Origin: Prunella strophiata
Taxonomy: Eukaryota; Chordata; Aves; Passeriformes; Prunellidae
Assembly: GCA_036583965.1 (NCBI GenBank)
Contig: JAZBQD010000030.1
Location: forward strand, 110,744,162 to 110,808,161
Length of the DNA: 64,000 nt
Reading direction: 5' to 3'
This document shows, one piece after another, positions 21,231 to 33,475 of this stretch. A model generated the notes under the pieces. It searched no databases and was not told the origin of the DNA. It worked only from the letters and a program-made list of their open reading frames with translations. Position 1 is the first letter of the stretch; the number at the start of each line of letters is the position of its first letter. The position numbers and the translations under genes are program-made.

Positions 21231-21720
21231 TTAGAACTAGAGGAAGGGGCCTCAAGCTGCACCAGGGGAGGGTCAGGCTGCTCACCAGGAGGAATTTCTT
21301 TGTGGAAAGGGTTATTCAGCATTTGAAAGGGCTGTCCAGGGAGGTGGTAGAGTCACTATCCCTGGAGGTGTTCAAGGAACAACTAGATGTGGCACACAGT
21401 GCTCTGGGCTTGTTGACAGGTTGGATATTAGGAAAAAAAATTTCACCAAAAGAATAATAAAGAACTGGAATGCTCTTCCCAGAGAGGTGGTAGAATCACC
21501 ATCTCTGGATGTGTTTAAAAAAAGGCTGGACATGGCACTTGGTGCTGTAGTCTGGATTCTGAGCTGAGCTGTTAGGACACAGGTTGGACTCGATGATCTT
21601 AGAGGTCTCTTCCAATCTCATTATTCTGTGACTCTGTGTGTGTGTGATTGGACACAGGTTGGACCCAACAACCTTAGAGGTCTTTTCCAATCTAAATTTT
21701 TCTGTGATTCTGTGATACTC
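21231..21720 (+). mobile_element. Three overlapping CR1 3' fragments
   Basis: A first fragment runs to about 21415 (ggtggtagagtcactatccc). A second related one follows at about 21416-21640 (ggtggtagaatcaccatctc, ttggactcgatgatcttaga). A third tail begins at about 21645 (ggttggacccaacaacctta). All read in plus orientation. The repeated order suggests separate insertions or a local duplication. Confidence 0.85.
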
Positions 21721-22508
21721 AAAGCAAAGAGGAGAGGAAAAACACCAGTCATGAAAGGAGATGTGGTAAATAGACCCTTTTGGCAAAATCCTGGGAAACA
21801 GAGAAAAAAATCTAGTGCCAGCTGTGTGCCTGCAGAGCCACAGCCTCCCAGATTGCTGCTGCTGCTGCTGAACTCCCCATGCTTGCAAAAACTCCTGCTC
21901 TTTCTTCATGACCCAAAATAATGCTCTGCCCAGGCCTGTAATGCCACAGATGTGCTGACCCACCTCACCAGGTGTTGGTATGGCAGGCAAAGCTGGTACC
22001 TTCTTCCAAGTCGTGGAACCTTCTTCCAAGTTGGGAATGGAATCTTTTCCTGAGACCCTGCAGCTGTGTTATAATGGAGTTCATGTTGCTGTATGCTTCC
22101 TTCAGATACAGGGGAGAGAAGCAGCCATTTCTGGGAGATTTCATCTCATCTGAAGTAGACACACAACACAGGGCACATGAATCATGTCCTGGAGGTGCTC
22201 ATTTTTCTCTGTTGACAGCAGAGGCCAGCCCGAGGCGAGACAGATGCCTCATCCCTGCCACAGCATCACACCCACAGCAAGCACAGCTGCATCCCTGGGA
22301 GGACACAGAGCTGTGATTCCTGCAAGGTCTCCTTCCTCCTGGGCAGCCCTGCTGGGTGGCAGCCCCCAGGCCAAGGATGAGCTGCTCTTCCCAAGTCCAT
22401 TTCTTCTGAAATGACAGAAAGGAGAGACAAGAGATTGTGCTGCTCATCCCTTTGGCACTTTAGGGCTGTTCACCAGCCTGTGGCTGTAGGGTTATGGCAC
22501 GTCACATG
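21721..22508. other. Non-coding stretch
   Basis: No exon-like open frame. A short direct repeat, ccttcttccaagt, lies near 22000-22031. Confidence 0.4.
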
Positions 22509-23292
22509 TGTCTTGGTTTGAAAAGACAGGTGTCTGCTAAGGAAGGCAGAAGCCTCCCCTGAAATAGAAAATGTAAACCCCCTCCCTCCAAATTATTATA
22601 ATTTTGAAATTAAGGGGCTCTCAGGCAAAGATATGGGAATAGGAATAACAGTAGTTTACTAGGAAAATTAAAAATACAAATGCAATAGTACAAAAGAAAA
22701 CAGAGTCAGAAGAGGAGCCCCTGTGTGTCAGGGTGGTGGCACAGTCCCATGCCATGGTGGTGCAGCCCTCCTGCAGGGCCAGGGCTGGTTCTGCTGGAGC
22801 AGGAATCCTGCACAAGGGGGGAGTTTTCCTCTGCAGCTCCAGGGCTGCTGCAGATGGGCCTGCTCTCCCTCTGGCAATGCAGAGGAGAAGAAAGCTGCTC
22901 CTCTGGGAATGCAGCAGTGGGCAAAGGCTGCTGTGCTGTTCCAGGGTCAGATTCTATCCAGGTAGGAATGCTTGGCTCCTGCCCTGGGCAGAGCATCTGC
23001 CAGTGGGATGATGGAATTTGATCAGCCATGCAGGGACACTCACTGGCCATGGACAGAAGATAATTAATAATTAATGGCCCATGGACAGCAGAGATCTCCT
23101 GGAGGGAGGATTGGCTGTGGGAGAGATAAAGAAAAAACTGCCCAAAGAACAGAAGAGAACTGCCCCAGCCTCTGACAGATGGGAATAGAGCACACAGCCC
23201 AGCACATCTGCCAACCTGAGATGTGTCCTGTGAGCTGAGCACCACAGCAGTGACCCACCTGGTGGCCTCCTGTTGGCATCTGTTGCCAATCC
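22509..23292. mobile_element. LTR or LTR-like endogenous retrovirus fragment
   Basis: Starts TGTCTTGGTTTGAAAAGACA and continues with ggtgtctgctaaggaaggca and gaaattaaggggctctcagg. I recognise this as a common songbird LTR. The right end, near gttgccaatcca, is approximate. Open frames of up to 179 codons on the minus strand lie inside and show no retroviral domain I can name. Confidence 0.6.
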
Positions 23293-24278
23293 ATGCTCTT
23301 ATTTCTATATTCCAGGAGTGAATTCAGTGAGTATCAGGCACAGATTTAGGCACCAGCAGAAGGGAAGAAAAAATTATCTTTTCCTTAAACACTAATTAGG
23401 GTTTGATAACTAATGGCACAGTATCCTAGGCTCTTGTGTGTGATACTCAAGAGGAAGCTCACTGATAGCTGCTGTCTGCAGCTTCCCCTGTCCTTAGACA
23501 AGGGGAATGATTAGACAGGGGAAGTGATCCTTACTGACAGTGAAGAAAAGTGACATAAAGTTGGAATATCTCATTTTTTTAATTACCAAAAGCTAATATT
23601 TAATTGCATTTTTGATTCATGGGGTGGTTTTTTCACAGATAATTTGGCCATGGTCATGAAATTATATCTTTTTAAAATATTAATTTACTTAAATTGCTGG
23701 TTCCCTGAATCCAGTGTGAAAATCTCCACAAGAAACAACTGAAAAAATAAAGAGCCCATAGGCTGCTTAAGCTTTCTGATTATGAGAAGAGAAATCAAAT
23801 TAAGATTTCAAATGTATTTCATAGACAATTAACCTTTTAATGAGTTGAATAGTTTATTGTAGCAATGAGACAAAATTTAGAAGCTGCTGGCAATATCTGA
23901 CCACAGTGACAATGAGGTGGCTTTGGTAGTGTCCAACAAACACATCAGTGCCTCAGGGGGAGGCAGGTGACTGACAATTCCTTGAGTTGTGAATGTCCTC
24001 ATTTCACCTTGCACCAACCCAGAATGTAAAAAGAAACAAGTGGAAGAGGAGTTTGTGGAGCAAAAAACCCTTTTTCTTTGAGTATTTTTTGAGGGTTCAG
24101 GGCTGTGCTTTACTGTTGTATTTAGGTGCTCAGAGAGACAGGTAGGATCATGCTGAGATTCCCACAGACACCTTTATCCCTTCCTTTTTTGAATGTAATT
24201 CCCCCAGGAGCTTAAGTGCATGTGTGACCAGAGAGCTGCATGGCTCCACACAGCCCCAGAGCTGCTGCCAGGGCACAG
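23293..24278. other. Non-coding stretch
   Basis: AT-rich sequence in which I see no exon, RNA gene or recognised repeat. Confidence 0.45.
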
Positions 24279-24995
24279 CCAGGGTCACCTGCAGGATTGT
24301 CCAGCTCCCCAGGTGTGTCCAGGGTCACCTGCAGGGTGTCCAGCTCCCCAGGTGTGTCCAGGGTCACCTGCAGGATGTCCAGCTCCCCAGGTGTGTCCAG
24401 GGTCACCTGCAGGGTGTCCAGCTCCCCAGGTTTGTCCAGGGTCACCTGCAGGACTGTCCAGCTCCCCAGGTGTGTCCAGGGTCACCTGCAGGGTGTGCAG
24501 CTCCCCAGGTGTGTCCAGGGTCACCTGCAGGGTGTGCAGCTCCCCAGGTGTGCCCAGGGTCACCTGCAGGGTGTGCAGCTCCCCAGGTGTGTCCAGGGTC
24601 ACCTGCAGGATTTTTTAGCTCCCCAGGTGTGCCCAGGGTCACCTGCAGGATTTTTTAGCTCCCCAGGTGTGCCCAGGGTCACCTGCAGGATTGTCCAGCT
24701 CCCCAGGTGTGCCCAGGGTCACCTGCAGGGTGTCCAGCTCCCCTGGTGTGTCCAGGGTCACCTGCAGGGTGTCCAGCTCCCCAGGTGTGTCCAGGGTCAC
24801 CTGCAGGATTGTCCAGCTCCCCAGGTGTGCCCGGGGTCACCTGCAGGATTTTTTAGCTCCCCAGGTGTGCCCAGGGTCACCTGCAGGATTTTTTAGCTCC
24901 CCAGGTGTGTCCAGGGTCACCTGCAGGATTTTTTAGCTCCCCAGGTGTGTCCAGGGTCACCTGCAGGATTTTTTAGCTCCCCAGGTGTGCTCAGC
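24279..24995. repeat. 40-bp minisatellite, about 18 units
   Basis: Units of 38-41 bp read ccagggtcacctgcaggatt followed by gtccagctccccaggtgtgt. Variants have gggtgt or gattttttta in the middle and cluster in neighbouring units. Each unit contains a CACCTG E-box and a GGGTCA half-site. Because unit length varies between frames, three plus-strand frames remain open and give false proteins of about 130-220 codons. Confidence 0.95.
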
Positions 24996-27053
24996 CTCTC
25001 CTTGCTCTGTGCCACCTCTCCAGAGCAATTAAATTTATTAATTCCCCAACTCTCAGGGCATCTCGTGCTGAGGAAGAAGGCACAGCTTGAAGAGAGAACT
25101 GAAGTGCACTTAAGCCATTGGAAGGAACTGAGTTTCCAGGCTGCCCTGTGCTGAGCCAATTTTTGGTGAATTACTGAAGGTTTTGGTGCAAACGGGTCTT
25201 GGAGCAGCTGGTGCCGGCACAGGCAGCGCTATCTGCTGGCTCCTGCTGCACAGTGCAAGCACTTTCAGATCCCTCCCCTTCCTGGATGGAGAGTTTTCCA
25301 TGTCTAATCAAGGTGTTGCAGCATTTATGGAGGCTCAGATGTGGTGCTATAATCGTTCAGCCTCATATTAAAAAAAAAAAAAAATAAAAAAAAAAAAATT
25401 AAAAATGTTTCTTTATGAAGCTGGAAGTTGAGAAGGAAGAATAACTGGGAGTGAAATAGCTTTGAAGTCAGCCCACTCACACATATCCCCTTCTCTAATT
25501 AATCCATTAAATATTTTTGGTCAGCTCGTGCACATCTGCTGTGGGATCCCACAGCTGCACTGACTCCCTGCAGCAACTCAGCCAAACTGGCAGAGCACAG
25601 AAGTGCAGAAAATGAAGCTGAACTTGTCTTCTGTGAGTCCAGGGTTGGTGTAGGAAATGCCTCAACCACCTGACAGGACCAAGCCATCCCAAAATGATTT
25701 TGAGTTGTTGCTAGTTCTTCCTAACCTGTGTTGTCTTGCTGCCAGCACAGGATCATGGTGAGATTAGAACAGGGCATGTACAACACCAGCAGCAACAGCT
25801 TATATATCCCTGAATTAAAACAGCAATTATTGCTATGGTTTCTAGCCCAATTTCACAAATATTCAATATTTCATTTATTACTTTCTCTATTGAAGAAAAA
25901 TAAATTTGTCCTCCACAGCAAGAGGAATAGGAGACAGCTCAAAAGTCCTTCAGGACTTTTTGTCCTCAGGACAAATTTTAAGTGGGGCCATGGGACAGCA
26001 AAGTGGATGTGAGCTGGACAAATCCCAGTTTTCCACTGCAAGCTTTCTAACAAGAAGTTGAGCACAGCCCTAAGTTTTTTGGGCTGTTCAGAAACTGAGT
26101 CCTTGAAAGAATCAGTTAACTGGAAACAATTGGCAGGTGGGTGTGTTCATACACCAAAAACTGTTTAAATCCAACTCCTTTTCAGCAGCAGCACAGTCTG
26201 GATCTGCTCAGAAAGGAAAAATTTGGTTTCCAGCAGGCAGATAGACCAGCTTTATCCATTTAATGGTAGCTAAGCAGGGATGTTATTGATTTAGGTCCCC
26301 AGAATGCAAAGTCCTTGGACAGCCCAGCTCCCATAAAAGTGGCTAAAATGACACAGGTCTGCTTGGATTATTAACAGTAATATTTCTGTTCCTGGAATTT
26401 TTTCCCCCACTAGTACACTTGGCAGCTGATGGCAGCAGGTTTTTTATTCCAAAGTCAATCATGAGGACCAACCACAGCCAGTGGTGAAGGCCCTGCAATG
26501 TCCTGTGCAGGGACTGTGGGCCTGAGGAGGGGCTGGCTGATGTCTCAGCAGCTCATTCCTGTTTCCTGGCACCAGCTGCCAGCCCCAAGTCCCCCAGCTC
26601 CTTTCCCAGGCTGTGCTGAGGGCACACAAGCACTCCTTAGGCTGTAGGTCAATCTGTGCTTGGCATGTCCTGAAGTCCTACAGCACTTTCTTGCTGTTTG
26701 AGGAGAGGAAAGCAAGCAGCTAAGCTTGGGGAAGGCACATTGCTATGCTTTTTGTGACTTTTGCCCCTCTTGTTGCTGCTTTTTGTCACTTGAGTGTCTT
26801 CAGACCCTTTAGTGTCTCACTTTCCTCCAGCACATGGCAGATCCAGCTCCCTGCAGAGGGAACTTCTGGCCCTGTGGCTTCCCTGTGTTGATCCCCAGTT
26901 CCTCCTGTTCCTCTGGCACCTGGCTTGTCACAGGCTGGGGGACAGCAGGGCAGACATGGCACTCCCAGTGTTCCCCAGGCCTCCTTGGCTAAGTCTGTCT
27001 TGTTGCTTTTGTTGTTCCATCATGAATCTACAATGACAGAGGCACTAAGGGAA
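24996..27053. other. Non-coding stretch
   Basis: No exon with splice signals recognised. Contains an A-rich run at 25371-25398. Confidence 0.4.
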
Positions 27054-27245
27054 AATAGCACAGCCTAAATAATCTCAATTAGATAGATGGCATCTCCCCA
27101 GCATAAATAATCTCAGTTAGATAGATGGCATCTCCCCAGCCTAAATAATCTCAGTTAGATAGAAGATGGCATCTCCCCAGCCTAAATAATCTCAATTAGA
27201 TAGAAGATGGCAACTCCCCAGCGTAAATAATGTCAGTTAGATAGA
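27054..27245. repeat. Tandem repeat, about 38-41 bp, 4-5 units
   Basis: Units read cctaaataatctcagttaga followed by tagatggcatctccccag, with a gaagatgg variant in later units. Differences between units are few, so the expansion appears recent. Confidence 0.9.
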
Positions 27246-27899
27246 AAATGGCAAGTGCACAACCTGCTCTTCTCAAGCTTGGTTTTTTCCAGTCCCAAAC
27301 TGCCTGTGCCCTTGGGAATGCAGTGCAACAACTGAGTATGGTCCTGGTTCCAGAGCACCATGATTTTCTCATACTCATGAAGGAAAAGCTTTTGGTTATT
27401 GACAGCAGGTGGAATAATAAATAGTGGGAAAGTGAAATTGTTAAAAAAAGTCAGCTGAAGACTTGATTCTCATCAGTGGCAATAGGAACAGAACACAGCA
27501 TTTCCTGAAGACCTTGGTCTTGATCACAGCATGAAGGAAGGGATTGGTAGCTCAGGTTTTTCTGGATCATAGTGTCAGTCAGTTCCAGGGGAGAAAAAAG
27601 CAGGTCTGAAACAGGCAAAATGCCCTTTCTCAAGTCATAAACATCATAACACACACAAATGGAGAAATTGCTTAAATCCCACTGATTCCAACAGAAGCCA
27701 GCTGCATCAATAAATGGGGTGTCTTATCCTCAGCTATTTATTTCTCTGTGCCACTTGCTGCCTCTCCCTGGGAAGGGAATATGCATGAGGAGCCCTCTGA
27801 ATGCTGTTTGGGAGGGAGGAAGTGTTCCTCTGTGGAAAGGGGAGGTCTGGTTTCTCCTGCTCTCATTTTCAGAGAGTTTCCAGAGTCTAGACTCCACGC
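27246..27899. other. Non-coding stretch downstream of the mucin-like gene
   Basis: Lies beyond the proposed poly(A) site of the minus-strand gene. No exon or recognised repeat. Confidence 0.4.
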
Positions 27900-27917
27900 T
27901 GTGGTGGTATGGGGGTT

Positions 27918-27923
27918 TTTATT
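27918..27923 (-). terminator. Poly(A) signal of the mucin-like gene
   Basis: AATAAA on the minus strand 23 bases after the proposed stop codon. It implies a very short 3' UTR. No strong G/T-rich element follows, so other sites may be used. Confidence 0.4.
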
Positions 27924-27945
27924 GAAGTAAAAAAGGACAGATTCA

Positions 27946-28046
27946 TTAGATCTTCTCTCTTGTTTGATTTAGCTCAAAGAGATCATCCTTCTGTGTAATC
28001 ATACCAAGATCAGCTCTGATGCTGACTGCACTGGCCACCCTCCCCC
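27946..28046 (-). CDS. Exon 13: cytoplasmic tail and stop
   Basis: Acceptor tttctacctgcag before 28046, phase 1 entry, stop TAA at 27948-27946. It encodes GGRVASAVSIRADLG, then a polar end ELNQTREKI. A second in-phase acceptor at 28027-28026 would shorten it by 7 residues. Further cytoplasmic exons between 30161 and 28046 cannot be excluded, because phase 1-1 exons could be skipped in this hand model. It is supported by phase, a good acceptor and a nearby poly(A) signal. Confidence 0.55.
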
Positions 28047-31000
28047 CTGCAGGTAGAAAAAGCTCCAAATTACATGACAAAACAAGAACAGCAGATTCCT
28101 TCAGAATGCACAAGTGTAAAAATAAAGATTTTATTTGTAAAGCATCTTCAAGAAAATTGCTTAAAATACCACTTTTTTTTTTTTTTCCCAAAGACATTAA
28201 ATACATTTTGCATGAACAATCCCAGGATTGTTCAAGCCTGCTGTACATGGTCTCTATTTAACACTATTTACAAGGACATCAGAAAGGTTTACTGACAATG
28301 AGGATTTGCTATTCAAAGTAGATCCCTCAAAAAAGAAATAAAAGAGTATTAACATAAACAAGAGCACTCATCTGTATTTTCAACAGAACTCCCTGGAGAA
28401 CTTGTATTTACTGACAGAATACATTGTTGAGTGACTACTCAGTGAGTAGAACACCAGAGCTAGCTATATTTAAAAGCCACATAATATAAGTTTAACAAAT
28501 ACTAAATCACTCTCTTCCCACCAGTGAGGTGTCTGTGACTCCACACCCCAGACCTAACCAGGACAGACAAGCTGACCCTACATGGAAGGAAAGGGAGAGC
28601 AAGACCTGTTTCATAGGTCCCTGAACAAAAAATATTAAAAATAATAAAAAAAATATTAAAAATAATATTCTAGACAGGGTCCTCAGCAGGGCTGTCCCAG
28701 GAGTTGTTATAGCACAGGGAAGGAGGGATGAGAAGAATGAATGCTGGCTGCACATGGAGCAGAGCAGAGCTGTTTGTGCACCTCCACTCTGCTTGTGTTG
28801 CAGTTCTGGCATCAATGTACTCTAATCTGTGCCAAATAACCACAACCTAATCCCCAAAAACCAGGGGTGTTCAGGGGCTGTGAGCCAGGGCCTCAACATC
28901 ACAGGATGCTCAGTGCCTCAACAGGAATTCCAAATGTAGGCAGACTGGCAAAATACACAGACACAGGGAGAGCTGGTTTGAAATGAAACTCATAAATCCT
29001 GCTGGAAATATGTACAGCAGTAAACTGCCCCTTTTCCTGCACATTCCAAGCAGGAAAAACTGCACCACAGTATAAACAGACTGTAACTTCACCAGGACTG
29101 CAGAGAAGAGTGGTGGGAAAAGGTAAAGGTCATTTCTTCTGATTGCTCTAAAGAAATCAGAAAATCTGAAGCAAGGTCTGCTCCAATGCCACAGGAGTTG
29201 CTTCTATTGGACTCTACTTTGGGATTATCAAGAGCAGGACAAAATTGCACTAGTATGCCACGTCCTTGCTCAGCCAACCATTTTTTGACAGACAAAAAGA
29301 GATGAGTGAAATACATTTTGGCTCAAATTAATCTAATGTTTGCCTTCCCCATCACTGAGACTATGCTGTGAAACCACAGCTGTATTTAGCAGGCTCTACA
29401 TTTGACACATACAAGCAGTTATTTCTTCCTAGGCCCAGCAATTAAAGGAACCTTGAATTCAGAAGCCTCCAAATCAAGTTTGTGGTCCACCAGATTTCTA
29501 TAGCAAGTCCACATAACTGAGATGTCTCCCATTTTTCTCCAAACTCCTAATCAAGCTGTATATGCTGGAATGATAATTACCCTGGGCTCATTCTGCAGTC
29601 ACAGGAGAGAAAAAGGCATATATATATATATATAAAATTATATATATATATAATTTATACAGTGATAAAAGTCTCAGGGGAGGTGAATCACCCTTGGGCA
29701 AGTGCACAAAACTCAACAGGATGACTCTGGGCTCAGCTGAGCATTCAGGTGACCTGCCACAGCTACCAGGCTCAGTCACCCTGCTTTCAGTGTCACCTAA
29801 ACACAGTATTGAGTAGTTTGGGTCTTGTCTTTACAGATTGCCAGTGTTAAGAGTCATTAATAGGCTGAAGAGAAGTTTCTCTGTTCCTCACTCTACCACG
29901 TGTACAATGGGGAAAATTCCATACCTGTTTAAAGGAAGATTCATTAGGTGTTGTTAGAAGCTCAGGAATTTGGCAATGGACATTGGGAAGGAAAGGGTGG
30001 AATTATCCTAAGTTATTATGCACAATTGACATCAAATGATAAGCTAAATATATCAATTTTCTGCCTTGGCAAAAAATATTTAAGTGAAGCTGTGTTTTAT
30101 CTTATAAATGCTTGTAGACAAACATTCCAATGAGTCCTGAGGGTTCAACCAAGTATTTACCTGATCTTCTCCTCACATAGATGTAAAACAGTATTGCCAG
30201 GATAATCAGCACTAGTGCAACTCCAAGCAGAACTCCAAGGACAATCACTGCTACTCTCCAGGAGGAGCTGTTGTCAGTTGATGACTGAAGAGACAGAGCT
30301 GGAAATTTAAAAGACATTTTAGGAATGCTAGCTAGAAACAGTAAAAAAAGTGGGTGTAAGAAATCCTGGAGCCCTAAGTGACAGCTGTGTTTTACTGCTT
30401 GGCAGCTTTGAAGCTTTTGAATAATATTGAAAATGCTTTTTGTATGTGGTGAAGATTTGTTAACTGGAAATGTTTTCTGAGGGTCCTTGTGATCTCTTGG
30501 TGACACCCATAACAGCTGCTCTGAGGATTTGCTAGATGGAATGGTGTAACTTGAGAGTCTTTAGATCCTTTAGTGTGAAGAGAACCCATCCTTTGAGTCT
30601 GGAACTGGGTATGTGTAATGACTCTTTAAAATAGGTCCAGAATCTCTATTAAATCACTGCATGTTCAGTGAATGTTTAAATAGGTTACTTGAACTATTTG
30701 AATTTCTTAAAAGAGAGCAATTAATTTATCATCTTAATTTAACAGCAGTAGATCTGATCCTTTAATCCCCACACCCTTACAGAGAAGCTCTTTCAGCATC
30801 ACTTACTTTGCACTTCACTTTTGTTCCCAAACTTGCTCCTTAATACATTACTCAGGTGGGTCTGTATATCATCCACATCCATGGCTTCTTCTTTTGGCAG
30901 CAGAAAGAGAAAATCAGTAATCACACTGCCAGGTCTGAACCCCAGCACCAAAATGTCAGAGTGGTCATTCCCCAGTTCAGCATGCATTGCTTCAACAACC

Positions 31001-33379
31001 TGTGCAAGGTGAAATTGATATTTATTCCACTCAGTCAACTGAGGCAGAGCAGGAACACACACATCAGGGTATTAAATTTTCCTCACTTACTACTCTTTCA
31101 AGGTAATGGCTTTGGGATAACAAATAAACAAACTTATTGGAAGAGGATCCTGGAGTGATGCATTGTCTGTGACTGAAAATGTGAAATCTGAGTTTGACTT
31201 CAAAAGCTCCAATCTGTTTAGCTGGCTATCAATGAATAATGCATTAAATCAAGTTGTCCTCCTCCACAAACCCATATGGGACCCTGACTGTACAAAGTTT
31301 GTAATCTACAAAGAGCACCCAATATTTCTGAAGTTATGTTCAGTGTCCCCTAACTTTTTTTAACTTGTGCAGCTAAACTTCAAGCATGGTCCTGCATGCA
31401 CTGTCAGCACAGAACTTCATGTGAGAGATTTAAAACTTGTTTTTATCACCAGATTTTCAAAGTCATGAAAATCAAAAAAAAGTCATTACAGAATACCTTT
31501 GCAAAGAGAGACAAGGGTGTGATTTGCCTCTCAGTCATTCTGGCATAAACCAAGTGTATTCCTATGGCATCAATCAAAATCAAATCAATTACACTGATAT
31601 CTCCAAAAGCAGAGTCTTGCTTAGTGCTTTCATATGGATACAAAGCAAGAACAAGCAGCCCCCTTTTTTAAGTAAGACTGGTTGAAATGTTTTTGTCAGG
31701 ACTGATCTTTTCAGAAAATTAGGTGTTTGATTCAACCCACTAAGAGAAGTTATTTTCTTCCTGTGGATAAATATGGTATTTTACCTGAAAAGTCTGAAAG
31801 ATTACTGTTTCATAGATGATAACAAACCTTGTTCTGACTCTCTGCTCAGTTTTCTGCCTCTATCTTTTCTATGGGATAAACCCCCCACCCCAAACTTTAT
31901 ATCCCTGTAAGTTCTTTGCCCAGAAGCTCCAAAAATTATTTTCTTTTCCTCACCTTGATGAGCAGTCTAGATAGGAAACCTGACTTATGCAAGCAAAACT
32001 GTAACATTTCAAAGCCACAACTACAGAGTGGTAGTACTGTGGAATATAAAAGAACTAGTTCAACATTCAAATTGGAAAAAAAATTAAATCCAATAGAGAA
32101 ATTGTCTATATTTTCAGTCATGTTAGTGCAGCCTCTCTTTGATTTTGCCATTTTTTTGAAGCTGACACTTTACATGAGGTAAAAGCTCATTAAAAGCCAG
32201 TAAAGGAATTCCTGCTGCTTTCAGTCAGGTTGGAGGAAACCTTTTACATCCACTAAAATAAATTTTCTATCCATGAAGTGGAGATGTTAGCAGTCATAAG
32301 ACAAGGTTACCTCCGAGTTGGCGTGGTGAGAACAAATTAATTACTGCTTTTGAAATCTGTGGAGTTTCTTAGCTAAAAGGTATGATCATCACACTAAAAT
32401 TAGCTGTGTTAGTTATTTAAAGTAGTCTACCCCAATCTCACAGTAGATTTACCTTTCCATCAGGTTTATATACATCAGGATTCCTGAGAGGTGTTGAAAT
32501 TATTAGGTTTTTTTTTTTAACATGCTGCTAAAGACAGTTGAGTGGCTGACTGATGCTTCTGCCTGACAGCATTACTGGCTCAAAGTTTCCACTTTTTCTC
32601 CTCATTTTCCCCCTGAGATGGGCCCCTTGATACTTTGTCCTATCCTGCAGCCACTTCCATGAGGTGAATTGCCAATAATCTGGATTTACAGCACACACTT
32701 GCAAAATTTTCATGTTTCCGAATCTGTGCTGAAATGCTGGTTTTGGGTAATATCCTTTTTTTGTCTCCACAGGCACCAGTTTAGTGAAGTGGGAGAAAAT
32801 AAACAGAACGGGATGTTCCTTACAAAAATAGAATTTTAAAGTGCCTTTCACTAAATAACTTATATTTGAGGATGGCTTAGGGAATATAGCCCTCCCCATT
32901 GGACAACAAGCTCTCTGTCCTTGGCAGATTTTGTGCTTTCTGTACTGTTTTTCCTTTTTCACCTGTCAGAGTTCTGATTTTACAATGAATGTAGGAGACT
33001 AAAGCTGCTAAACACAAGCCTTTCTGCAGTTCATTAATTCACAAAGATTGCATCAACTTACATCTGTTTTGAAACTTTCAGACATCGGCTATGTAGCCTT
33101 CACTATCAGAGTTATAAAGTGTATTATTAAATGTCTGGTTTTTCAACCAAACTCTGCAGGCAAACGCTTGGTTATCTGGAAAAAAAATAAAAAAAGAAGA
33201 AACAATTAGGTGAATCCCAGGATTATCTCCACAACTGGTCTTTGGACTTTATTATCTCATGTATTTATGATATGAATTGATAAAGATAATAGTAATAAAA
33301 TAAAATAAAATAAAATAAAATAAATAAAATAAAATAAAATAAAATAAATAATAAATAATGATAATAATGATGAATGATA

Positions 33380-33475
<96 letters not shown>

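Noticed and set aside
24220..24896. Plus frames of 130-220 codons with CPGSPAG repeats
   Set aside because: Translation of the 40-bp minisatellite in three frames.
24279..27245. CRISPR array
   Set aside because: The units are continuous tandem repeats without unique spacers, and this is a vertebrate genome.
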